From: Caldithrix sp964598255
Lineage (GTDB): Bacteria; Calditrichota; Calditrichia; Calditrichales; Calditrichaceae
NCBI GenBank assembly: GCA_964598255.1
Contig: CAZRBA010000115.1
Location: 1 to 34,187, forward strand
Reading direction: 5' to 3'
Length of the DNA stretch: 34,187 nt
Notes under the pieces: model-generated
What the model was told of the DNA's origin: nothing
The model's input: only the letters and a program-made list of their open reading frames with translations
Database searches by the model: none
Part shown: piece by piece, positions 15,216 through 22,640 of the stretch
Layout of the letters: each line of letters begins with the position of its first letter
Position numbering within the stretch: the stretch's first letter is position 1
Position numbers and translations under genes: made by a program

Positions 15216-15552
15216 CGTCTTATCCTCCCCTTATTCGGAATTGCCTGATTTTATTTATGAGTGCCTGTGGGAATACGGTATAAATTTCATACTGTTTGTT
15301 TAATATAACATAAACATGGCTATTTAACAAGGCAATTCGTCTGTTTTACGCGCGGCAGCTTTACTTTTGGTGCTGCACATAATGTGTACAGACGGCTTGT
15401 TAACATTGTTTTTAAATTAATCTTACGGTTGAATTTGGTACCTTCGTAAAAATTTCTTTGATTTACCGTTTGGACTGGATATTGAAAAGCGAACATATTA
15501 TATTATTTGCAAGTTTTGTTAATAAAAATCTTTTTGAAGGAGGAAACGAGGC
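15216..15552. other. 337-nt divergent intergenic region
   Basis: The region lies between the PorV-like gene (minus) and the Rho_N/SAP-like gene (plus) and must hold both promoters. It is AT-rich. A possible -10 (TATATT in CATATTATATTATT) lies about 50 nt before the plus-strand gene, whose AAGGAGG ribosome-binding site is strong. I found no convincing -35, RNA structure or open reading frame. Confidence 0.5.
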
Positions 15553-15873
15553 ATGGAGTACACCTACAAAGACCTGAAGCATAAAACGGTTGCAGAGCTT
15601 CGAGAAGTTGCCGCAGGCTTAGGCGACGCCCTGAAAGGGTACACGCAAATGAACAAAGAACACCTGTTGGAAGCGATTTGCAAAGCTTTGAATATTGATA
15701 TGCACGAGCACCACACTGCCAAGCTGGCGAATAAGGGAAAAATCAAAAATCAGATCAAATTATTGAAACGTGACCGGGACAAAGCTATTGAAGCAAAGGA
15801 CTACGAGCAGTTAAAAAAGGTACGCAAAGAGATTAAAAAGCTAAAAAATAAATTACGAAAAGCTTTGGCCTAA
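15553..15873 (+). CDS. Small Rho N-terminal/SAP-like protein with basic coiled-coil tail
   Basis: This 106-residue protein begins with a 45-residue segment (LKHKTVAELREVAAGLGDAL, then KGYTQMNKEHLLEAICKAL) that looks like the helix-extended-helix of Rho_N/SAP domains, which bind RNA or DNA. The C-terminal half is a lysine-rich helical hairpin (RDRDKAIEAKDYEQLKKVRK, then EIKKLKNKLRKALA) like a UVR-type motif. The ATG at 15553 is preceded by GAAGGAGGAAAC. It is a single-gene unit with a long leader and strong terminators after it, which suggests an abundant protein. A nucleoid- or RNA-binding role is inferred from the domain; there is no direct evidence of a partner. Confidence 0.75.
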   Translation: MEYTYKDLKHKTVAELREVAAGLGDALKGYTQMNKEHLLEAICKALNIDMHEHHTAKLANKGKIKNQIKLLKRDRDKAIEAKDYEQLKKVRKEIKKLKNKLRKALA

Positions 15874-15885
15874 TATGCTCGGGCG

Positions 15886-15914
15886 CTTTTCGCCTAAAGG
15901 CGTTTTTTATTTTT
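15886..15914 (+). terminator. Intrinsic terminator after the Rho_N/SAP-like gene
   Basis: A short GC-rich hairpin (CGCC-TAAA-GGCG, 15891-15902, with an alternative GGCG-CTTTT-CGCC just upstream) is followed by TTTTTTATTTTT. It begins about 13 nt after the stop codon at 15873. Confidence 0.7.
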
Positions 15915-15933
15915 ACGCTTTTTTCTAACCATT

Positions 15934-15963
15934 AATAAAGGCGGGAATAATCCCGCCTTTATT
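15934..15963. terminator. Bidirectional terminator between convergent genes
   Basis: AATAAAGGCGGGA (15934-15946) and TCCCGCCTTTATT (15951-15963) form a perfect 13-bp stem with a 4-nt loop. The A/T ends of the stem give a T-rich 3' arm on both strands. It sits between the plus-strand gene ending at 15873 and nfnB ending at 15989 on the minus strand. Confidence 0.85.
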
Positions 15964-15988
15964 TCCTGCTATTTTTTCAACCAACAGA

Positions 15989-17416
15989 TTACCATTGCCC
16001 TGTTTGTATATAATCATCGATAGCTGCTGCCGCTTTTCGTCCCGCACCCATAGCCAAAATTACGGTGGCTCCTCCGGTTACGATATCGCCCCCGGCAAAT
16101 ACACCTTTCTTTGATGTTTTCATGGTTTCGGGATCGACGACAATAGTACTGCGTTTGCTTACTTCCAGTTCCGGTGTGGTTTGCAGAATCAGAGGATTGG
16201 GCCCGTTACCGATGGCAATTATGGCTACATCGATATCCATAGTGTAGTTGGAACCTTCAATAGGGATGGGGCGTCTTCTACCGGAAGCATCGGGCTCACC
16301 CAATTCCATTTTAATAAGTTCAACGCCTTTGAGCCAGCCTTCGTCGTCGCCAATCAAACGCACGGGATTGGTAAGTAGCACAAACTGTACGCCTTCTTCT
16401 TTAGCGTGCTTTACTTCCTCAACACGTGCGGGCATTTCTTTTTCCGAGCGGCGATAGATGATGTAAGCGTTTTTCGCACCTAAACGCAGGGCCGTGCGCA
16501 CCGCATCCATTGCCGTATTTCCGCCGCCGAATACGGCTACGTTTTTACCGTGCAAATCCAGGATGGGCGAATCGTATTCCGGAAACTTGTAGGCTTTCAT
16601 CAAATTAACGCGGGTAAGGAATTCATTGGCGGAATACACGCCGTCCAAATTTTCGCCTTCGATACCGAGAAACCAAGGCAGTCCGGCGCCAACGCCAAGA
16701 AAAACCGCGTCGAATCCTTCTTCTTCGAACAATTCGTCAATGGTGTACAAACGCCCGATGATGGTATCGGTTTGAAATTTTACGCCCATTTTTTTCAGAC
16801 CGTCTATTTCGGTACGCACAATTTCTTTGGGCAAACGGAATTCGGGAATACCGTAGACCAAAACGCCACCTAATTCGTGCAGGGCTTCGAACACGGTTAC
16901 ATCGTAGCCTTTACCGCGCAAATCTTTGGCACAGCTTAATCCCGCCGGTCCGGAGCCAACAATGGCTACTTTTTTGCCGTTGGATTTTTTGACTTCTGGA
17001 ATATCGATTTTGCCCGAATTGCGCTCGTAATCGGCTACAAAACGTTCCAGATGTCCTATGGCGACTGGTTCACCGCGTTTGGCCACCACACAGGCTTCTT
17101 CGCACTGTTCTTCCTGTGGGCAAACGCGTCCGCAGATGGCCGGCAGGGCGTTATCTTCTTTGATTTTTTTCACGGCGCCTAAAAAATCGCCTTCGGCGAT
17201 GTAGGCAATAAAATCTTTTATTTGAATGTTTACCGGACAACCCGCCACGCAGGTAGGTTTGGGACATTGTAAGCAACGCTGAGCTTCGGCCATGGCCAAC
17301 TCAACCGTGTACCCCATATTGACTTCGTTAAAGTTGTGGCTCCGTTCTTTGGGATCCTGTTCGATCATCGGATGCCGTTGAATTTTCAGCCGTTCTTTTG
17401 GTGTTAGTTTATTCAT
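15989..17416 (-). CDS. NfnB/GltD-like FAD-dependent NADPH oxidoreductase subunit
   Basis: This 475-residue flavoprotein has two cysteine sets near the N-terminus (C48-x2-C51-x4-C56-x3-C60 and C95-x3-C99-x5-C105-x3-C109) that bind [4Fe-4S] clusters. The FAD Rossmann motif VAIVGSGPAGLSCA (about 150-163) and a second NADPH motif NVAVFGGGNTAMDAVRTAL follow. The layout is that of the glutamate synthase small subunit and of NfnB. Its partner gene 18 nt upstream is an NfnA/SudB-type subunit, so the pair is best read as the ferredoxin:NADP+ oxidoreductase Nfn, which couples NADH and reduced ferredoxin to NADP+ by electron bifurcation. A sulfide dehydrogenase (SudAB) role is the known alternative for such pairs. 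Confidence 0.9.
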   Translation of the reverse strand: MNKLTPKERLKIQRHPMIEQDPKERSHNFNEVNMGYTVELAMAEAQRCLQCPKPTCVAGCPVNIQIKDFIAYIAEGDFLGAVKKIKEDNALPAICGRVCPQEEQCEEACVVAKRGEPVAIGHLERFVADYERNSGKIDIPEVKKSNGKKVAIVGSGPAGLSCAKDLRGKGYDVTVFEALHELGGVLVYGIPEFRLPKEIVRTEIDGLKKMGVKFQTDTIIGRLYTIDELFEEEGFDAVFLGVGAGLPWFLGIEGENLDGVYSANEFLTRVNLMKAYKFPEYDSPILDLHGKNVAVFGGGNTAMDAVRTALRLGAKNAYIIYRRSEKEMPARVEEVKHAKEEGVQFVLLTNPVRLIGDDEGWLKGVELIKMELGEPDASGRRRPIPIEGSNYTMDIDVAIIAIGNGPNPLILQTTPELEVSKRSTIVVDPETMKTSKKGVFAGGDIVTGGATVILAMGAGRKAAAAIDDYIQTGQW

Positions 17417-17434
17417 AACGTTTCCCGCGCCTTT

Positions 17435-18301
17435 TTATTGTTCGTTTTTTATTTGGTTGATTTGTTTTTCTAAGCGACAATGTTCTTCGAAGCGTTTTAA
17501 CGCTTTTTGTTCGTATTCGCGGTAGGTTTTATTACGATCCGCAAGATTTTTAAAGTCTACCGTGTGTGCATCAAATTCGGGCCCGTCTACGCAGGCAAAC
17601 TTCGGTTTACCGTTAATCAAAACGCGGCACCCTCCGCACATTCCCGTACCGTCGATCATAATAGGGTTTAAACTTACAACGGTCTTAATCCCGTGCGGCT
17701 TGGTTACATCTGCCACGGCTTTCATCATAGGAATCGGACCGATTGCCAAAACGAAATCGATTTTTTTACCTTCGTCTATTAGTTGTTGTAATTTTTGGGT
17801 AACAAAACCGTGAAAGCCATAGGAGCCGTCGTCGGTGGTAATGTAGGCTTCATCGCTTACGGATTGCATTTCTTTTTCCAGAATAACCAAATCTTTGCTA
17901 CGGGCTCCGTTAATGGTAATCACATAATTGCCCGCTTCTTTCAGGGCAACTGCCGTAGGATAGGCAATGGCGGTTCCCACACCACCTCCGATACTGACTG
18001 CTGTTCCGAATTTCTCGATATGTGAGGGCTGTCCTAACGGGCCGACCACATCCAGAATATATTCACCGGTTTCTTTCATATTTAATTCTTTGGTCGTTTT
18101 ACCTACGCCTTGAACAATAATCGTGATCGTACCTTTTTCCTCATTCGAATCCGCAATGGTCAACGGAATACGTTCGCCGTATTCGTCTATGCGGATGATT
18201 ACGAATTGACCGGCCTTACGCTTTTTGGCAATACGAGGGGCTTCGATCTCAAATTTCTTAATGTTTTCCGCCAGAAATCGGGCATCGACAATTTTGAACA
18301 T
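17435..18301 (-). CDS. NfnA/SudB-like FAD/NAD-binding [2Fe-2S] subunit
   Basis: This 288-residue protein has the ferredoxin-NADP+ reductase-like fold of dihydroorotate dehydrogenase electron-transfer subunits. The N-terminal FAD-binding barrel includes GQFVIIRIDEYGERIPLTIA. The NAD domain has VSIGGGVGTAIAYPTA, and the C-terminal [2Fe-2S] loop reads DGTGMCGGCRVLINGKPKFA followed by CVDGPEF. AGGAAG lies 6 nt before the ATG at 18301. It reads directly into the NfnB-like gene, and the two should form the soluble heterodimer. A TATAAT on the minus strand (18349-18344) may be the -10 of this operon, though no good -35 is seen at the usual spacing. Confidence 0.9.
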   Translation of the reverse strand: MFKIVDARFLAENIKKFEIEAPRIAKKRKAGQFVIIRIDEYGERIPLTIADSNEEKGTITIIVQGVGKTTKELNMKETGEYILDVVGPLGQPSHIEKFGTAVSIGGGVGTAIAYPTAVALKEAGNYVITINGARSKDLVILEKEMQSVSDEAYITTDDGSYGFHGFVTQKLQQLIDEGKKIDFVLAIGPIPMMKAVADVTKPHGIKTVVSLNPIMIDGTGMCGGCRVLINGKPKFACVDGPEFDAHTVDFKNLADRNKTYREYEQKALKRFEEHCRLEKQINQIKNEQ

Positions 18302-18569
18302 AATGGCTTCCTGCTGTTTACATTTGACTTCGACATTTCGTTAATTATAAAGTTAATAAAACGTTTTACCTAAAACAACCACATTGCAATATTAAAAAAA
18401 CGGCCTTTAATTTATTTATTTCCAACCTATTACAAAAAATAGGCCGATCTTTTTTATTGCAACTTTGTGAAAATATATTACAAATTATTCGATTTTAATG
18501 CAATGAAATTTTGATTTTATTTTAAGAGGTATCGGCAAATTTTCCAGAGAGATGGATAGTACGGTTGTT

Positions 18570-19661
18570 TTATAGCCGGATAAACATTTTACCCGCCATT
18601 TGGCGGATAAGTCCCATTAATTCGAGCGTGAGCAAATTACTTAGTGTCTCCGCTGGAGACAATCCGGTTTGGATGGCAATTTGGTCTACATGCAGCGGCT
18701 CACCGGATAGCACCTGATAAATTTTTTTCATTGCCCCGTTGAGTTGCTGCGTTTTTCGTTGATCCGTATCTTTGTGCAACTGAATTTGCGGAGCTATGAC
18801 TTGGATGATTTCTTCGGGCTGCTCTGCTAATATGGCTCCTTGTTTAATAAGTTTATGGCATCCGGCGCTCTTGGGAGTTAGCACCGAAGATGGTATTGCA
18901 AAAACTTCACGATTTTGATCGTTAGCATAAATGGCTGTAAGTAAGGCTCCGCTTTTTATACCGGCTTCCGTTACCAATACCCCCACACTAATTCCGCTGA
19001 TGATTCGGTTGCGTTTGGGAAAATTTCCCGAATCCGGCGGGGTTCCCATGGGATACTCACTTAGAATTATCCCGTTGTTTTCTATCTGATTAAACAGATT
19101 TTTATTTTCGGGAGGGTATAAGACATCTAATCCGTTGCCTAAAACGGCTATGGTAAACGCATTGTTTTTTAACGCGGCTTTGTGGGCAATTGAATCTACC
19201 CCGCGCGCGAAACCGCTAATAATGGTAAAATGATTTTGTGCTAAGATCCTAACAAATTTTTCGGTAACCAATTTACCATAATTGGACGGTATTCTTGTAC
19301 CCACAACGGCTATGGCTGGGGTTTTCAACACTTTGGTTTGTCCTTTGTAAAACAAGAAAGCGGGAGGATCGTAAATTCGTTTTAATGAGTCCGGATAGTC
19401 TTCATCCCAATAGCTGAGCACGTTAACACCGTTTTCTTTGATTTTTTGAAGTTGTATTTTTACGAATTCTTTATTTGGCCCTTGTTTTATTTTTCGGGCT
19501 GTTTTTTGGTCAATGCCTTCTATTCCTATCAGTTGTCGGTAGCTGGCTTCCAAAACGGCCTCAGGCGAGCCCAAAACGGAAATCAGCTTTCGTAATCGGG
19601 TTGGTCCAACCAATGGTACGGACGACAATTCGAGCAATGCTTGCAGAGAAAAACGACTCAT
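18570..19661 (-). CDS. dprA: DNA-processing protein DprA
   Basis: This 363-residue protein has the order of DprA/Smf. An N-terminal helix-hairpin-helix region (LVGPTRLRKLISVLGSPEA, IEGIDQKTARKI) comes first, then the Rossmann-like DprA domain with AVVGTRIPSNYGK, IISGFARGVDSIAHKAAL, VLGNGLDVLYPPEN and NFPKRNRIISGIS. A C-terminal winged-helix-like domain follows (about 300-363, PLHVDQIAIQTGLSPAETL). DprA binds incoming single-stranded DNA and loads RecA during natural transformation. It overlaps obg by 4 nt (ATGA), which is not a functional link but suggests co-transcription. No other competence genes lie in the window. Confidence 0.95.
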   Translation of the reverse strand: MSRFSLQALLELSSVPLVGPTRLRKLISVLGSPEAVLEASYRQLIGIEGIDQKTARKIKQGPNKEFVKIQLQKIKENGVNVLSYWDEDYPDSLKRIYDPPAFLFYKGQTKVLKTPAIAVVGTRIPSNYGKLVTEKFVRILAQNHFTIISGFARGVDSIAHKAALKNNAFTIAVLGNGLDVLYPPENKNLFNQIENNGIILSEYPMGTPPDSGNFPKRNRIISGISVGVLVTEAGIKSGALLTAIYANDQNREVFAIPSSVLTPKSAGCHKLIKQGAILAEQPEEIIQVIAPQIQLHKDTDQRKTQQLNGAMKKIYQVLSGEPLHVDQIAIQTGLSPAETLSNLLTLELMGLIRQMAGKMFIRL

Positions 19662-20653
19662 TCGTAGTCTTCTTGAGCTACTGCTTTTTCGATTAATTTA
19701 TGGAATGATTCTTTTAATTCGTTTAAATGGTCACCACGTACAGCCGAAATCGGTAACACGGTTAACCCGTGATCAAACCGGGGAATTTCATTCTCTTCAT
19801 TTATCAAATCAATTTTTGTTAAGACGATTATAAATGGTTTTTGTACTAAATTTTCGCTGTATTCTTTTAATTCATGATACAGGGTTTGAAAGGTTTTTTC
19901 AGGTTCGGGATCGGTACTGTCTATCAGATAGGCCAGTGCGCGTGTGCGTTCGATATGTTTAAGGAATTGGTGTCCTAATCCTTTACCCGTGTGGGCGCCT
20001 TCTATCAGTCCGGGAATATCGGCAACTACGAAATTACGAAAATCATGATAGGCAACAATGCCCAAATTCGGCTCGAGCGTGGTAAAGGGATAATCGGCAA
20101 TTTTGGGCCGTGCCTTTGATATTCGTGAGAGTAATGTTGATTTTCCGGCATTGGGCAAACCAACCAGACCGATATCGGCAATTAGTTTTAGTTCTAATTC
20201 GATCCAACGGTCTTCTCCGGGTTGTCCGGGCTCCCATTCTCTTGGGCTGCGATGGGTGGGAGTTGCAAAGCGGGCATTTCCGCGACCTCCGCGACCTCCT
20301 TTAGCTACAACCAGTCGCTGTCCGTGGTTTACAATATCGCCTAAAATTTCACCGGTTTCTGCATCTTTGACAATGGTTCCTAACGGAACTTGTAAAATGA
20401 TATTTTCACCTTTTTTACCGTGCTTGTTATCGCCCTTTCCGTGCTGACCTCGTTTGGCTTTGTATAGTTTATGATAAGAATAATCCTGCAGGGTGTGTAA
20501 ATTGCGATTCCCTTCGAGAATGATGCTACCACCATGGCCGCCGTCACCACCGTCGGGGCCACCTTTGGGTACGAATTTTTCGCGGTGGAAACTCACGCAA
20601 CCGCTGCCGCCGTGGCCTGCAATGACATGTATTTTTACGTAATCGATAAACAT
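19658..20653 (-). CDS. obg: Obg/CgtA GTPase
   Basis: This 331-residue GTPase has the glycine-rich Obg fold at 1-158 (HVIAGHGGSGCVSFHREKFV, GGDGGHGGS, KGGRGGRGNARFATP). The G domain contains G1 LVGLPNAGKSTLLS, G2 DYPFTTLEPNLG, G3 ADIPGLIEGAHTGKGLG, G4 VLTKIDL and G5 ISAV. It lacks the C-terminal OCT domain found in Firmicutes, as is common. Obg acts in late 50S ribosome assembly and stress response. An AAAGAG stands about 8 nt before the ATG at 20653. The stop overlaps the dprA start. Confidence 0.96.
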   Translation of the reverse strand: MFIDYVKIHVIAGHGGSGCVSFHREKFVPKGGPDGGDGGHGGSIILEGNRNLHTLQDYSYHKLYKAKRGQHGKGDNKHGKKGENIILQVPLGTIVKDAETGEILGDIVNHGQRLVVAKGGRGGRGNARFATPTHRSPREWEPGQPGEDRWIELELKLIADIGLVGLPNAGKSTLLSRISKARPKIADYPFTTLEPNLGIVAYHDFRNFVVADIPGLIEGAHTGKGLGHQFLKHIERTRALAYLIDSTDPEPEKTFQTLYHELKEYSENLVQKPFIIVLTKIDLINEENEIPRFDHGLTVLPISAVRGDHLNELKESFHKLIEKAVAQEDYE

Positions 20654-20679
20654 ATTTTAAGCTCTTTATTTAAGAATCT

Positions 20680-20697
20680 AAACCGTTTAAACGGTTT
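20680..20697. repeat. 18-nt perfect palindrome upstream of obg
   Basis: AAACCGTTTAAACGGTTT is a perfect inverted repeat, 27 nt before the obg start. It shares the centre CGTTTAAACG with a second palindrome 34 nt away (20732-20751). It may be an operator or a terminator remnant. Confidence 0.6.
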
Positions 20698-20731
20698 GTG
20701 CTTTCCTCCCCCAACGTTGTAGAAAAAACAC

Positions 20732-20751
20732 AAAATCGTTTAAACGATTTT
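20732..20751. terminator. 20-nt perfect palindrome downstream of the PorQ-like gene, possible terminator
   Basis: AAAATCGTTTAAACGATTTT lies 14 nt after the stop of the minus-strand PorQ-like gene (stop at 20765). On the minus strand it is followed by GTGTTTTTTC, so it may stop transcription. It is perfectly symmetric and could as well be a protein-binding site; it shares its core with 20680-20697. Confidence 0.5.
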
Positions 20752-20764
20752 ACGCCCTGCCTTT

Positions 20765-21784
20765 TTAGTGAATGGAACCGCTAATACCAAAACGATGAAT
20801 ATTGCCCAAATCCTGTAAATTGGAATAAGCATAATCAAAACGTAACGATCTCACATAAATCGACACACCGCCCGATACGCCGCCAAAATTGCCCTGAGCA
20901 GAAGCCCCCGTATCCAAATCCTGATGCAAACTGTGATTGTAGCCCAAACGTAGTCGCAAATGTTTGCTTAGCATTAATTCACCTCCCACCGAAAACCGTT
21001 CAAAACGGTTATACCACTCATCTGAATCCAAATTCAGCCCCCGCAAAACGGCACTCACTTCAAGAGGCAAATGGGCCAGCCGTTTACTAACACCCACGTT
21101 CAAAGTAGTAGGTAACGATTCTTTCGTACTCCCGAATCGTTTTATATTCCATCCCGTATTTAAAAACGTCACCGCAAAATACAAATCCTTTTCAAATGGT
21201 GCAGCGTACTGCAATCCGAAATCAAACCCAACGGCCTGCGCATTATAGTTCTCGATCTGTGAAAAAGCATATTTTACACTAACCCCGTACGAAAAATGCG
21301 CATCCAAATAACCAGCCTGTGTCACCATTAACGCAAAGTCATGAGCCGAAAACGTTTCCCCTGTAGGAACCGCATATTGATCGGTCGTTTCAAAATTACC
21401 ATAATCCATATAGCTAATCGAAACGGCAACCCGCTGCAAATAAGGCGCAACAAAACTATAACCTGCCTGCCCCCCGTTTATATCCAACAAATAATTGGTG
21501 TAATTGAAAAAAAACGGCTTCCCTTTAACACTGGCCAAGCCAGCCGGATTCATATTTAATGTATTCAAATCTCCACGCATCGTCATAAACGCCGAAGCCA
21601 TTGCAGCCGAACGTGGAGAAAAATCTGTATTCAAAAACGAAAATCCGGAAGTCAGCCCAGCAAATACGGACGAGGCTCCGGCAAATAAAATCCCTGTAAA
21701 AAGCAAAAACGACTTAGCATTTCTCAGCCCTTTTAACCAACAGCTTCGGTTTATCATTTGCAAAATACAATGTTTATTCAACAT
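20765..21784 (-). CDS. PorV/PorQ-family outer-membrane protein
   Basis: This 339-residue protein has a long n-region and a signal peptide ending near ASSVFA/G (about 42). The mature start FLNTDFSPRSAAMASAFMTM and LNMNPAGLASVKGKP are the conserved opening of PorV/PorQ (UPF0164) barrels. The rest is beta-strand-rich and ends with FGISGSIH. The ATG at 21784 has GAGGTGA 5 nt upstream and overlaps murI by 11 nt; a second ATG 9 codons in lacks a ribosome-binding site. Length and opening resemble PorQ of the type IX secretion system, in keeping with the sorting-domain peptidase at 24633. That functional link is inference. It is last of three overlapping genes. Confidence 0.78.
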   Translation of the reverse strand: MLNKHCILQMINRSCWLKGLRNAKSFLLFTGILFAGASSVFAGLTSGFSFLNTDFSPRSAAMASAFMTMRGDLNTLNMNPAGLASVKGKPFFFNYTNYLLDINGGQAGYSFVAPYLQRVAVSISYMDYGNFETTDQYAVPTGETFSAHDFALMVTQAGYLDAHFSYGVSVKYAFSQIENYNAQAVGFDFGLQYAAPFEKDLYFAVTFLNTGWNIKRFGSTKESLPTTLNVGVSKRLAHLPLEVSAVLRGLNLDSDEWYNRFERFSVGGELMLSKHLRLRLGYNHSLHQDLDTGASAQGNFGGVSGGVSIYVRSLRFDYAYSNLQDLGNIHRFGISGSIH

Positions 21785-22640
21785 GAATCACCTCAATATT
21801 TTGTAATAACGGCGAAGACGAATTTTCCACCAAAAAACGATCAAAATCGACCCGAACAACCTCCGGCAAAGACCGCCCCAAAAACAATGAACCAATTTTG
21901 GCAAACATTTCCGGACTATCGCTGACAAAATAACGATCTTCCCCCTGCTTATCGCTCGAATTCAATAAATTTGAAGCATTCAAAATGTTCCGAACCGCTT
22001 TGGCCGTTTCCTTACCCGAATCAATCAAAGTAACATCGGGACCTACAATTCGCCGAATCACCGGCTCAAGTAACGGATAATGTGTACATCCCAAAATAAT
22101 GGTATCCGCTTTCGCTTCAATTAACGGCTTTAAATACTTTTTTAACGTAAGCACCGTAACCTCATCATCCAACCAGCCCTCTTCCACCAAAGGTACCAGC
22201 AACGGACACGGTTGGCCCAAAACATCCGCCTCGGGCATACGTTTTTTAATAGATCGAGTATAAGAACTACTGGCAATGGTAGCCGATGTCCCAATTACCC
22301 CGATTCTTTTATTCTTCGTAGCAACTACCGCCGCCTGAGCACCAGGCTCCACTACCCCCACCACCGGAATATCCAATCGACTCTGTAACAAAGGTAAAGC
22401 CGAAGACGAAGCCGTATTACAGGCAACAACAAGTAACTTAATGCCAAACTCCGATAAAAACAGCGCATCTTCCATCGCAAACCGTCGAATAAGCCATTTT
22501 GATTTAGTGCCGTAAGGAATACGCGCCGTATCGCCAAAGTAAACCAAATTCTCATTGGGCAAAATACGCTGTAATTGCTTTACAACCGTTAATCCACCTA
22601 AACCGGAATCAAAAACACCAATGGGCCGATCACTTTTCAT
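21774..22640 (-). CDS. murI: Glutamate racemase
   Basis: This 288-residue enzyme has the two catalytic cysteine motifs of MurI (VVACNTASSSALP and IILGCTHYPLLEP) and the N-terminal IGVFDSGLGGLTVVKQL with the conserved acid/serine. Other marks are YFGDTARIPYGTKS and GVIGTSATI. It makes D-glutamate for peptidoglycan in the cytosol. The ATG overlaps the amidase stop by 4 nt (ATGA), and its own end overlaps the PorQ-like gene. It is therefore the middle gene of a cell-envelope operon. Confidence 0.96.
   Translation of the reverse strand: MKSDRPIGVFDSGLGGLTVVKQLQRILPNENLVYFGDTARIPYGTKSKWLIRRFAMEDALFLSEFGIKLLVVACNTASSSALPLLQSRLDIPVVGVVEPGAQAAVVATKNKRIGVIGTSATIASSSYTRSIKKRMPEADVLGQPCPLLVPLVEEGWLDDEVTVLTLKKYLKPLIEAKADTIILGCTHYPLLEPVIRRIVGPDVTLIDSGKETAKAVRNILNASNLLNSSDKQGEDRYFVSDSPEMFAKIGSLFLGRSLPEVVRVDFDRFLVENSSSPLLQNIEVIHVE

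Noticed and set aside
18401..18446. CGGCCT...AGGCCG inverted repeat as a terminator of dprA
   Set aside because: Six-base arms 34 nt apart with intervening AT-rich sequence are not a convincing hairpin, although a T-rich run follows on both sides.
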